A DNA stretch of 33,769 nucleotides from Gracilaria gracilis (taxonomy: Eukaryota; Rhodophyta; Florideophyceae; Gracilariales; Gracilariaceae): the NCBI GenBank assembly GCA_030374805.1, contig JARGSG010000080.1, forward strand, positions 1 through 33,769, read 5' to 3'. Below are positions 11,572 through 20,254 of this stretch, in pieces. Position numbers and translations under genes: made by a program. The notes beneath the pieces were generated by a model, which saw nothing but the letters and a program-made list of their open reading frames with translations, had not been told where the DNA came from and did not search any database. Each line of letters starts with the position of its first letter. Positions within the stretch are counted from its first letter, which is position 1.

Positions 11572-11751
11572 ATTGGGCGCGGAATAATTACAGAGAAATT
11601 GGCGTTTAATTAATCGTTTGCCCCGTATGCGCCACCGTTTCCCCATCCACACTTTACAGAACTTTACACCGTTAGTGAGTAACTTTGTGGTGGTAGATAT
11701 TTTGATACTTTGATACTTTGGACTACTTACTCTGCACGTTGTGCTCAGTCA
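11541..11751. repeat. Left half of the split paralogous locus (copy A)
   Basis: The first 50 bases match 25757-25806 with four differences, all transitions. Further shared blocks are CCCATCCACAC, CGTTAGTGAGT and, next to the transposon, TGCACGTTGTGCTC (25956-25969 has TGCACCTTGTGCTC). The segment holds the last ten codons of the NB-ARC-WD40 gene and the 3' side of the small minus-strand gene whose other part is at 23416-23692. An 8-base TTGATACT repeat lies near 11700-11717. Confidence 0.8.
11749..11751. other. Target-site duplication, left (TCA)
   Basis: TCA directly precedes the left terminal repeat, and TCA directly follows the right one at 23416-23418. Three-base duplications are the rule for PIF/Harbinger elements. 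Alignment with the unoccupied paralogous site supports these as the true edges. A second copy of this flank precedes the inner terminal repeat at 13155-13157. Confidence 0.7.
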
Positions 11752-11777
11752 GGCGGTCTCTAAACAAGCGTGAACGT
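11752..11777 (+). repeat. Left terminal inverted repeat with subterminal GTGAACG repeats
   Basis: GGCGG then TCTCTAAACAAGCGTGAACGT. Compared with the right end there is one mismatch and a two-base gap. GTGAACG occurs three times in direct orientation at 11770, 11780 and 11793, a likely binding array for the transposase or its Myb-like partner. Confidence 0.8.
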
Positions 11778-12135
11778 GCGTGAACGGCGACCGTGAACGC
11801 CCATATACGTCTTTTCATTGGCTCACGCAGCTCCGAGCGGGCTGACCCTCTGTATGCCCGTGAAGGCCCCTTTCAATTTCTTGAAAGCCCACCGTCTGTA
11901 AGGCGAAGGCGCTCCTCAACTAAACTGTACCACTTGGTAGCACGATTGCCAATCATTTACCTCAGGGCCTCATCGGGTTTTCCGGACCAGTTCAACCCAC
12001 TAGGGTGCATAGTACTTCCCGCTGCATCCTGCGCCGAGCGGAGCAATATACAGCGGCTCCCTGGCGCAAGGATGCTGCGTTGCGTTCCCTACCGACGCAC
12101 CCAACGCACCACCGTGCTTCTCCGATCTCGGAAGT

Positions 12136-13117
12136 ATGGCACCCCCGCCTCCCCAGCATTTTTCAAACCCCCTTCCTCCGCCTTTGCGACGCAGCCCCAG
12201 AAAACACCCAGCATCAGCTGCGCTTCATAGTACGCATACGACCACCGAAGTTCGTCCCGTGCAACCCGCTCCCAACTCACCGCCGAATGAACCACCAACC
12301 TCCAGTATAATCCCTTCTTCTTCCGCCGTCACCGTATCTCCATACAATGACCCAGAATTTCGTGAAAACAATCGCATGGCCTTCGTCTACTCATTTTTGC
12401 TCAGTAGAACGGTCAAAGACCTTCGAAAGCTGTGCAAGCCGTTCAAGCTCAAAATCCGCAACCGTCAACACGCGCAACTTGTGTCCCAACTGGTGCTCTT
12501 TCTTCATTTAAAGAGCTTTGAGGACGTGAGTATCCGCGATTGCTTCTCCACAAACGAAGAAATGAAGGGCTACTTTGTTTGGGAGAGTGAAACCAAAGGT
12601 CTTAATTCAACTTTGTCCAAGCTACCGGAGGTTGGCGCGTTCGTGGACATGCTTCACCCATTGGACCGCCGAGAAGTAGCAGATACAATCCTCGCATTCA
12701 AAAGTGCCCAACCGTCGTCATCCGGATTCCCGTTCTCCGCAGAGCTGGATCTCCCTGCGGATCCTAGCTTCTCTCTTAACGAATTTGCCAGGCTTTGCGT
12801 TATATTGCGTGACGACGATATGGCGAAGAACGCGCTTGCAAAAGCCAACGGAGGGGACGCTGAGCCGTTCTGAGTTGGATGCCAATGTAACAAGGGAGTC
12901 GTTCTGGGCAGTTATTGGTAGTCGGTTCAACGATTCGCAAGTCGAGTCGAGGTGTTCGTTTACGGGACGTTTGGATGAGGTGGATTCCAACAAAAGACCT
13001 CTGTGTCTACGAACTGCATCGGTGCTAAAGCACCAGTATGATAGTGTGAGGAAACTGGTTACTACGGCTAAAGCTAACTGGTCGAAGTCGGGGCAAAACA
13101 ACCCCAGCAATATTTCC
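12136..13117 (+). pseudogene. Truncated first copy of the SAP/Myb-like gene
   Basis: This copy of the gene at 13542 is identical apart from Phe instead of Cys at residue 9 and one extra G in a GGGG run near 12855. That insertion shifts the frame after residue 240 (ALAKANGG) and brings a stop at 12873. The sequence then continues as a dead copy to 13117, where the duplication junction cuts it. The product would keep the proline-rich N-terminus and SAP-like motif but lose the Myb-like and coiled-coil parts. A truncated competitor protein is conceivable but unsupported. Confidence 0.85.
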
Positions 13118-13157
13118 GATACTTTGGACTACTTACTCTGCACGTTGTGCTCAGTCA

Positions 13158-13183
13158 GGCGGTCTCTAAACAAGCGTGAACGT
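13158..13183 (+). repeat. Inner copy of the left terminal inverted repeat
   Basis: This is identical to 11752-11777 and was created by the tandem duplication. It is preceded by the same TCA, so a transposase could in principle cut at either left end. Confidence 0.8.
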
Positions 13184-13541
13184 GCGTGAACGGCGACCGT
13201 GAACGCCCATATACGTCTTTTCATTGGCTCACGCAGCTCCGAGCGGGCTGACCCTCTGTATGCCCGTGAAGGCCCCTTTCAATTTCTTGAAAGCCCACCG
13301 TCTGTAAGGCGAAGGCGCTCCTCAACTAAACTGTACCACTTGGTAGCACGATTGCCAATCATTTACCTCAGGGCCTCATCGGGTTTTCCGGACCAGTTCA
13401 ACCCACTAGGGTGCATAGTACTTCCCGCTGCATCCTGCGCCGAGCGGAGCAATATACAGCGGCTCCCTGGCGCAAGGATGCTGCGTTGCGTTCCCTACCG
13501 ACGCACCCAACGCACCACCGTGCTTCTCCGATCTCGGAAGT

Positions 13542-15113
13542 ATGGCACCCCCGCCTCCCCAGCATTGTTCAAACCCCCTTCCTCCGCCTTTGCGACGCAG
13601 CCCCAGAAAACACCCAGCATCAGCTGCGCTTCATAGTACGCATACGACCACCGAAGTTCGTCCCGTGCAACCCGCTCCCAACTCACCGCCGAATGAACCA
13701 CCAACCTCCAGTATAATCCCTTCTTCTTCCGCCGTCACCGTATCTCCATACAATGACCCAGAATTTCGTGAAAACAATCGCATGGCCTTCGTCTACTCAT
13801 TTTTGCTCAGTAGAACGGTCAAAGACCTTCGAAAGCTGTGCAAGCCGTTCAAGCTCAAAATCCGCAACCGTCAACACGCGCAACTTGTGTCCCAACTGGT
13901 GCTCTTTCTTCATTTAAAGAGCTTTGAGGACGTGAGTATCCGCGATTGCTTCTCCACAAACGAAGAAATGAAGGGCTACTTTGTTTGGGAGAGTGAAACC
14001 AAAGGTCTTAATTCAACTTTGTCCAAGCTACCGGAGGTTGGCGCGTTCGTGGACATGCTTCACCCATTGGACCGCCGAGAAGTAGCAGATACAATCCTCG
14101 CATTCAAAAGTGCCCAACCGTCGTCATCCGGATTCCCGTTCTCCGCAGAGCTGGATCTCCCTGCGGATCCTAGCTTCTCTCTTAACGAATTTGCCAGGCT
14201 TTGCGTTATATTGCGTGACGACGATATGGCGAAGAACGCGCTTGCAAAAGCCAACGGAGGGACGCTGAGCCGTTCTGAGTTGGATGCCAATGTAACAAGG
14301 GAGTCGTTCTGGGCAGTTATTGGTAGTCGGTTCAACGATTCGCAAGTCGAGTCGAGGTGTTCGTTTACGGGACGTTTGGATGAGGTGGATTCCAACAAAA
14401 GACCTCTGTGTCTACGAACTGCATCGGTGCTAAAGCACCAGTATGATAGTGTGAGGAAACTGGTTACTACGGCTAAAGCTAACTGGTCGAAGTCGGGGCA
14501 AAACAACCCCAGCAATATTTCCAACTTTCTCCGCATGACGGCCAGCGGTCAACTGACAGCCGAGTCGAAGCGCGCGTACGTATTCTTCATTGTTGCGCGG
14601 TTAGGAACCGCTAATGAGGCCGTCGAATTTATTGAGACCACGTCAAAATTGATCGCGGACTCCGAGGGAGGCGTCGAGGAAGGTCTGGTAATCAACTCTC
14701 CCGAAGAGGAAGCATTTTCTTTTCAGAAGAAGCGCAGTTCGAGTGGGCGGAATAGTGGAAGTCACAAAGAACTCGGGGAGCTTTCTAAAGGGGTGGACTT
14801 CTCGAATAAAATTTCGCAAGAACAGACAACCATATTAAGAGAGCAATTGAACTTTGAACGTGAGAAGTTCGCTCACACGGCTGGAGGAAGGAAGACCACG
14901 GAGGAAAAGGAAGCCGAGGTGTTTGGTGCCCGTGTTAAACTCGCTACTCTGCTGGCGGAGAGCTCGGTGCAGATAAAGCGTGTGCGCGATTTGAACGACG
15001 AGGATCTCACGCAGACTCTAGAGGAGAATCATCATCACCTCTTGAAGAGGTTCAAGAGAATGATTCGGAAGAAGAGCCCTGAAGATGAGGATGGTGATGG
15101 TGGGTTTCTTTAG
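13542..15113 (+). CDS. Harbinger-associated SAP/Myb-SANT-like DNA-binding protein
   Basis: A 523-residue protein. Residues 1-70 are proline/serine-rich and disordered. Residues 91-124 (TVKDLRKLCKPFKLKIRNRQ and on) fit the SAP helix-turn-helix pattern. Residues 213-335 resemble the Myb/SANT-like domains of transposon accessory proteins, with FSLNEFARLC, ESFWAVIGSRFND and a basic RTASVLKHQYDSVRKL helix. Residues 425-505 are highly charged and probably coiled coil, ending in a basic RFKRMIRKK patch. PIF/Harbinger elements usually encode such a second protein, which brings the transposase to the nucleus and the element ends; it faces the transposase at 23238. The start is the ATG at 13542, and the frame is intact. 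I recognise the type, not an exact family. Confidence 0.75.
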   Translation: MAPPPPQHCSNPLPPPLRRSPRKHPASAALHSTHTTTEVRPVQPAPNSPPNEPPTSSIIPSSSAVTVSPYNDPEFRENNRMAFVYSFLLSRTVKDLRKLCKPFKLKIRNRQHAQLVSQLVLFLHLKSFEDVSIRDCFSTNEEMKGYFVWESETKGLNSTLSKLPEVGAFVDMLHPLDRREVADTILAFKSAQPSSSGFPFSAELDLPADPSFSLNEFARLCVILRDDDMAKNALAKANGGTLSRSELDANVTRESFWAVIGSRFNDSQVESRCSFTGRLDEVDSNKRPLCLRTASVLKHQYDSVRKLVTTAKANWSKSGQNNPSNISNFLRMTASGQLTAESKRAYVFFIVARLGTANEAVEFIETTSKLIADSEGGVEEGLVINSPEEEAFSFQKKRSSSGRNSGSHKELGELSKGVDFSNKISQEQTTILREQLNFEREKFAHTAGGRKTTEEKEAEVFGARVKLATLLAESSVQIKRVRDLNDEDLTQTLEENHHHLLKRFKRMIRKKSPEDEDGDGGFL

Positions 15114-15226
15114 TGGTAAACGCTCGTTTCAATTGCATTTATAGTTTTAGGAATCACTTATTGCTCTACATTTATCTGTTTGTCTGTTGTTAAAGTTTCT
15201 GCATCTTTCTCTTCCATCTTCTACGT

Positions 15227-15566
15227 TTGAAGGCGCCATGGCTTCGTCTGTGCGATGTTCTCAACCCGCACAATGTGCCTGGCCGACTCACCATCATCAC
15301 CAGAATGGGTGCCGACAACATTCTTCAAGCTCTGCCCCCGCTCATTCGCGCCGTACAACGCGAGGGCCGCAACGTGCTGTGGGTGTCCGACAGCATGCAT
15401 GGAAACACCTTCAAGACCGATTCGGGCTACAAGACACGCTCATGGAATCGAATCATGGCAGAGGTGCGAGGCTTCAAGGAAGTCACCGAGTGTGTTGGCG
15501 GCACAACACAGGTCAAGTTGGAACATCTTCCTCAACGGTATGAAAGCTTGTCTGACCCCAGGCAAA
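15227..15566 (+). pseudogene. Class II DAHP synthase fragment
   Basis: This is a piece of the plant-type 3-deoxy-D-arabino-heptulosonate 7-phosphate synthase, the first enzyme of the shikimate pathway, normally plastid-located in algae and plants. The frame reads LNPHNVPGRLTIITRMGA, then WVSDSMHGNTFKTDSGYKTR, then WNRIMAEVRGF, all landmark segments of the family. It has no start or stop. After RGF it jumps straight to EVTECVGGTTQ, so about 20 residues including the GTHPGG loop are deleted. Usual residues are changed (NEPGR to NVPGR, DPMHGNT to DSMHGNT). At about 15560-15570 it is cut and joined tail-to-tail to the Dicer-like gene on the other strand. It is a dead captured exon piece. Confidence 0.85.
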
Positions 15567-16337
15567 TACAAATACCAGACGACAAAGAAATCTGCAATCG
15601 CGTCCCCGAGGAATTCCAGGCGTTCGAATGTTTCCAGGTCTGCATAAGGCTTGTTTTGGTGATACGATGAATGTGTAAGGGCACACACTAGCAGAGGCCT
15701 TCGCTTGAAGATGTAGCCAATGTTCTTCTCGATGATGCCGAAATGATCTTCCCATGGTTTCGAAGGGTTTGCGATACGTTCATCATATAGAAAGGCAGCA
15801 GGTGACATTTCAGTTGGTGTCGGGCTCCCCTTAACATGCATTGCATGAGCAGCAGCAAGCAACATTTCTGAGTGCGAGGGTTCGACGTCGTCAAACACAC
15901 CGAATGCTTCCAAAAGTTTGTACGCACTTATGTAGCCTTGTTCGACTGATACAGAGGAGAAAGGATGACTTATACTGGGCTCTTTGCTCTTTGCTTCAGT
16001 TTCCTGATTGACAAGTACTGGTTCTTCTTTTGCTTCCCCATCTGCCCGTTTTCTTTCTTCGAGTTGCTTCTGATCCACGACATCGTCTTCATCATCAGAA
16101 CTATTGCATAGATCAATAACCCAGTCCGTAGAATCTGCGTTCTTGTCCAGATCCACTGCTCGAAGTTGAAAGAATTCTTCATCAACAGAGGTAGATCCAT
16201 GCAAAAAGAACGCCCCACAAATGGCTTCAACAACGTCTGCTAGGCCCTTGATAGAAATCAGTTGAATGCGTCCTTCCATATCCGTACCAGGAGGTTTCCA
16301 TTCACTGAGTTCAGCTCTCCTGTTCCGGTAGTAGTTT
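15567..16337 (-). pseudogene. Dicer-like gene, 3' part (end of RNase IIIa, start of IIIb)
   Basis: This continues the Dicer-like frame after a one-base shift at about 16335-16340. It supplies LSEWKPPGTD and KGLADVVEAICGAFFL, which is the second catalytic motif of RNase IIIa with its Asp and Glu present. An acidic linker follows with VIDLCNSSDDEDD. RNase IIIb begins with PLLVCALTHSSYHQN and FERLEFLGDAIADFFVVWYL, so its first catalytic motif is intact. The sequence then runs into antisense DAHP synthase at about 15567 and stops at 15440. The second half of RNase IIIb and any dsRNA-binding domain are missing, so this copy cannot make a normal two-centre Dicer. Confidence 0.85.
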
Positions 16338-19300
16338 GGAGTCCAACCGCCTTCCCAACCTCGTAGAGACGAGCATTGCATACGAGATGCCGTCGTTTTG
16401 TATGCATTTTACCTTCTGAGTCATGCGGAAACCTAGTGAATACTCTCACAGTGGATGATAACTCCAACAGAGCATCTCCAAGGAATTCAAGTCTCTCATA
16501 ATTGGCTACATGACTGACATTGGTAGACGTGACAGACCTGATCAAAAGTCCAAGATCGCACTTCATTCCAGTCCTCTTGAACAACAAATCCCTCAACTCA
16601 CACATGGCAAGATGATGTTCCAGTAAAAGCGCTACTGGTGGAACAAATAGGAATCCAACCGACATCGGATGTCTTCGACAAAGCTCTGGGACGAGGTATC
16701 GCGTCTCACCCGAGTTAACCACGGAACGCTCGGACAATTGAAGCTGTGAGGCCCCTTGTACTAAATCACACAAATCCATGAGGGTTCTAGTTCTAGGTCT
16801 CGCTCCCATAAGCAAAGGCTGCGTAAGATCCTTCAGCCCCTGCGGAAAGTATTTCTTCATATACGTCTCTAACGAATAACGTACATCACCAATCCAAAAC
16901 TTTCTCCTCTTCCTGATGTTTCGCTCAACATCAAATTTCTTCAGATGGTCGAAGCTACTAGAAGCTCGCCGGCGTTTACGTGACTTCTTTCCCTCTTCAA
17001 ACACGAGACGATTTCGTTTGACACACCATTTGACGGGTCTTAGCTTCTCATTGGTAGTCAGACTTTCAGGGTTTGGCGATGATGCCGACTCCTGGATGTG
17101 TGCGGAGGAGGGAGAAGACAATTTCGCGTCATCATCTGGTGCACCTGTTAGATCGATGACCTCCTTACTTTTATATTCTGGGGAAGGACTTTGATTAGCC
17201 ACTTCTGCTTGCTTGGCGATCGTCTTGTCATTTGTGTGAACATTTACAAGATGGCGAAGGTCGTCATGAGGTACAATCGTGCCATCAGGACGGAGGGCAA
17301 ACTTCCGACTTCTGGTCACTTCACACAATGGGCTGATATTCTCCTGCAGCTTCCCCGATAAAATGAAAAACTCCGAGGACATAGAAGAGTACAAGAGGGT
17401 ACCTTCGAGTTCTTTCAAGCGAGCTGAACTTAATGGGTCGCATTTTCGACCTTCAATCGCACGCACTTCCGGGTCCTGGAGCTCTATGACTTTTCGTATG
17501 TTTTCCCAGTCGATCTCTCGATTAGACGCTAAGTCATGATCGTCATGTGCCAAGTCTTGATCATCTGATCGAAAGTATTTCTTCAAGATGTCTTTCCCGA
17601 CCAGCTCAATACTGCTTCCCTTGTGGTAATCGTTTTCAAATCCATTAATAGCATCTCGAATTCTGCTTGTTCTCTGCCTTCCAGAAGGTGGAACCTGCGC
17701 TATCTTCACCGGTAGGACAAGATACATGCGACAGTACTTTCGCCACGATTCCCTCTCAGAGGGCGTCTTTAAGTCGAGCGACTCTTCCCAAACGAAATCT
17801 GATCTTCCCACCCAGTGCATTAGAGATGGAAACAAAACTGTTCCATACTCCCTACCCAACTTTACCTGCTGGTGAGACAACCTTACAGGCCCGTGATAGA
17901 ACAACTTCGCATATCCAGACACGGAAATAGTGCTTCCAGTTCCAAAGAAAGAGTCCTTCAAGCACACAAGCAACTCATCCTCTTCCAGCTTTCTAGAAAA
18001 GACAAACATGAAATCTTCGATTCCAGAACGCCGTGTTTCTGCTGCTGCTGATGAAGCAGAAGTAGCCGATGGAAAATCATTGTAGAGAACGACGGAGTAC
18101 TGATGACTGGGGTTCCCCGAACGCAATTCAGGACCAAGAAGCGCTACTGCCGGGCTACATGTAAAGGGGGAGGTCTTTTCTAAGTCGTTGCTCCTTCTGT
18201 TCTCGTGGTGTTCCCCGATTGTCCAATATGACCCCGTTCGTGCTACCGAATTCAGATTATTTCCGACTGACCGTCTTCTTCTTCGAATGTATGTGGGTTC
18301 TTTTCTGTTCAGGGATAAGGCATTTTTCCGCTCCACACCGGGAGGTCTATTGGGGTCTCTGTTGCCATCATCGTCATCAGTTAAATCAATCACACTGTTC
18401 GTGGTACCGTTCTGCACTCCATTTGGTTTCGTCTGAGCAGCCCATTCTCGGGCTCTGCTTTGCTCATGAGGTACACGGCCGTCCTCATATGGTATTCTTC
18501 TTTGTCTGAAGACAATGACTCGACATCGGCCTCCACCACCATCAATATCGTAATCAGGAAGCGAACAATCGAATCGAATGACCAGTGGAGTAGGTGCTAA
18601 AGGTCTTTGGCCCCTACCTTGGCTCAGATAGGTGTCAGCAACAATCAAGATATGTACAATACCTGCAGCCAGGCCAGCAACGCCTTCATCATCTGTCTCC
18701 TCACCTTGCCATAGGCTTTCCGTGTTCTGGGAAGAGGTATACTGATGCAAATCAGGCTTCAAATGGCCTAAAACGGTTTGAATGTTCAACGCTCGAAACA
18801 TTGGAATCGCACGCAAAACCTCACCCAACGCACATGTAACGATGGGATGTCCAGCATGGATCACGACAGAGAGTGGATGCGATTGTGTGGAACATGCGTA
18901 TACAAACTGCAACTCACGGATAAGATAGAAGGCTTTCTCTGACATGCCAACAAAATCGCTTTCCCCCAGCATTGTAGTAGGCGTGGCCAGGAAACGAGCA
19001 GATAACCGACGACCCGCATGGCGTCTCGAGCGACGCTTTCGACGTTGAGAAGCTTTCAAAAAGACAGCAACACCTAGAGATCCTATCTCCCGCTTCAAGA
19101 GCATCAGTTCATCGTTCCCGAGCTCCATGCTGCTGTTCATAACCGCAACATCCATCACACCATCCAGGTGTCGTTGACCTCCCGGTTCGTGAGAAGATTG
19201 CTCGCAATGAACACTGTATTGAATGTTCTCGACATCTATCAAACCTCCGTGGGTATCCCTTGCACTTTTCCCATAGCAAGGACTCCACAGAACGTCGTGT

Positions 19301-20154
19301 GATTTCTCAAAAGTGCTTCGAGACATGAGGTTATATTCAATGGGATATAACAACAAGCGGTTGAGGTTAATTCCGGCTATGGCGAGAATGCGGGGTCGGC
19401 GACTGGGAGGAAGAGCGCGACAGTAATCTCTGATTAGTGCAGCACATGGGTGAGAACGCAACCCAGCTTCTTCTGCTTGGTCGACTAAGAGCAAGCTTAT
19501 TCGCCGTAAATGCAGTTTGTTTGTTCGCGCATGGCCTAAGGCCAAATGTGGTTTGGTTATAACTACGTCATGTTCTGCCAAGAGTGTGTCTAAAGCACAA
19601 TCACTTGTTACTTGTTGAGTTCCATGTCGTATGGTGGGTAGCTGACCATGCGAAGAAAACAGAAACGAATAGCGTTCAGCGTTGTGATTGGAAGTGAGTA
19701 TCAGCGCAGAGCGCAGAGGGCGTCTGATTGCCACGGGGTCCTTTGAGCGGCGGATGCGCTCTACCTCAAGAAAGTTTTGCACGGATTCGATGAGTAATCG
19801 CTCACGTGGGTTCTGAGGGGCATGGATGGTGTTCTGGTTACGTCGGATGAGAATGAGCAAGTTACGAAGTTCGAGGCGTGGTAATGAACGTCGCAAGTCG
19901 TCCATATCGGAAGATGAAGACGGCAATGGCGCTGTCTTCGAAACGACTCGTTTCTCGGAAACTATCGTGAGGAGGAACTCGGAACGGGGCAACCCTCCCG
20001 CGATGTTGGATTCCGGGGGATGTCCGACATGATGAAAGTACCGCAACCAAGCCGGAGAGCAAAAGAATCGGATGAAGGAGTCGTTGTTCGTGATTTGACT
20101 GGGAAGGGCTACGGAAGCCGCGGGGAAACAAGTACGTGTAGTGAACGAGCACAT
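16258..20154 (-). CDS. Dicer-like protein, degenerate helicase to RNase IIIa
   Basis: Dicer enzymes cut double-stranded RNA into small RNAs. Numbers count the open frame from 20253, where the first codon is TTG; the first ATG is residue 34 (20154) and a second candidate is residue 117 (19905). Residues about 180-295 follow the Dicer helicase layout (LLLVDQAEEAG, then RRPRILAIAG), but no GKT P-loop is visible and DECH has become DQAE. Residues 460-585 match the second helicase lobe (LVIRFDCSLPDYD). A DUF283/platform region spans about 715-900 and PAZ about 905-1010 (YSSMSSEFFILSGKLQENISPL). LVPELCRRHP leads to RNase IIIa with ERLEFLGD (1253-1260). VIDLTDDDD (621-629) and VIDLTGAPDDD (1032-1042) look like SUMO-interaction motifs. 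A frameshift near 16337 ends this frame; the rest is at 15567-16337. It lies inside the transposon. Confidence 0.82.
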   Translation of the reverse strand: MCSFTTRTCFPAASVALPSQITNNDSFIRFFCSPAWLRYFHHVGHPPESNIAGGLPRSEFLLTIVSEKRVVSKTAPLPSSSSDMDDLRRSLPRLELRNLLILIRRNQNTIHAPQNPRERLLIESVQNFLEVERIRRSKDPVAIRRPLRSALILTSNHNAERYSFLFSSHGQLPTIRHGTQQVTSDCALDTLLAEHDVVITKPHLALGHARTNKLHLRRISLLLVDQAEEAGLRSHPCAALIRDYCRALPPSRRPRILAIAGINLNRLLLYPIEYNLMSRSTFEKSHDVLWSPCYGKSARDTHGGLIDVENIQYSVHCEQSSHEPGGQRHLDGVMDVAVMNSSMELGNDELMLLKREIGSLGVAVFLKASQRRKRRSRRHAGRRLSARFLATPTTMLGESDFVGMSEKAFYLIRELQFVYACSTQSHPLSVVIHAGHPIVTCALGEVLRAIPMFRALNIQTVLGHLKPDLHQYTSSQNTESLWQGEETDDEGVAGLAAGIVHILIVADTYLSQGRGQRPLAPTPLVIRFDCSLPDYDIDGGGGRCRVIVFRQRRIPYEDGRVPHEQSRAREWAAQTKPNGVQNGTTNSVIDLTDDDDGNRDPNRPPGVERKNALSLNRKEPTYIRRRRRSVGNNLNSVARTGSYWTIGEHHENRRSNDLEKTSPFTCSPAVALLGPELRSGNPSHQYSVVLYNDFPSATSASSAAAETRRSGIEDFMFVFSRKLEEDELLVCLKDSFFGTGSTISVSGYAKLFYHGPVRLSHQQVKLGREYGTVLFPSLMHWVGRSDFVWEESLDLKTPSERESWRKYCRMYLVLPVKIAQVPPSGRQRTSRIRDAINGFENDYHKGSSIELVGKDILKKYFRSDDQDLAHDDHDLASNREIDWENIRKVIELQDPEVRAIEGRKCDPLSSARLKELEGTLLYSSMSSEFFILSGKLQENISPLCEVTRSRKFALRPDGTIVPHDDLRHLVNVHTNDKTIAKQAEVANQSPSPEYKSKEVIDLTGAPDDDAKLSSPSSAHIQESASSPNPESLTTNEKLRPVKWCVKRNRLVFEEGKKSRKRRRASSSFDHLKKFDVERNIRKRRKFWIGDVRYSLETYMKKYFPQGLKDLTQPLLMGARPRTRTLMDLCDLVQGASQLQLSERSVVNSGETRYLVPELCRRHPMSVGFLFVPPVALLLEHHLAMCELRDLLFKRTGMKCDLGLLIRSVTSTNVSHVANYERLEFLGDALLELSSTVRVFTRFPHDSEGKMHTKRRHLVCNARLYEVGKAVGLQTTTGTGELNSVNGNLLVRIWKDAFN

Positions 20155-20254
20155 AAATATTACGAGGCACGTCCAGTTGTCAGCACGCCGGAAAGAACAA
20201 GCGCGAGGATGCACCGTAGAGCTTGCAAACTCTGCTATGGTTTGGTGCCACAAA

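Larger units (their letters stand above)
11712..14522. repeat. Tandem duplication, two units of 1406 and 1405 bases
   Basis: Unit 1 is 11712-13117 and unit 2 is 13118-14522. Reading them side by side I find two differences: TTTTT against TTGTT near 12160/13566, and GGGG against GGG near 12855/14261. Each unit holds 40 bases of pre-insertion flank, the left terminal repeat and the first 60% of the SAP/Myb-like gene. The new junction at 13117/13118 joins ...AATATTTCC to GATACTTTGG. Near identity means a very recent event or an assembly duplication. Confidence 0.93.

Noticed and set aside
10042..11652. Several long minus- and plus-strand frames overlapping the WD40 repeats
   Set aside because: They are shadows of the repetitive, GC-biased WD40 coding frame, with periodic low-complexity proteins and no domain.
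11793..12310. 145- and 101-residue plus-strand frames ahead of the SAP/Myb-like gene, repeated at 13199-13716
   Set aside because: The recurrence comes only from the tandem duplication; the first frame lies in the terminal repeat and leader, and neither has a recognisable domain.
16259..16345. An intron joining the two Dicer-like frames
   Set aside because: No GT-AG pair gives the conserved join GLQ to YYRNRRAELSEW; a one-base shift explains it better.
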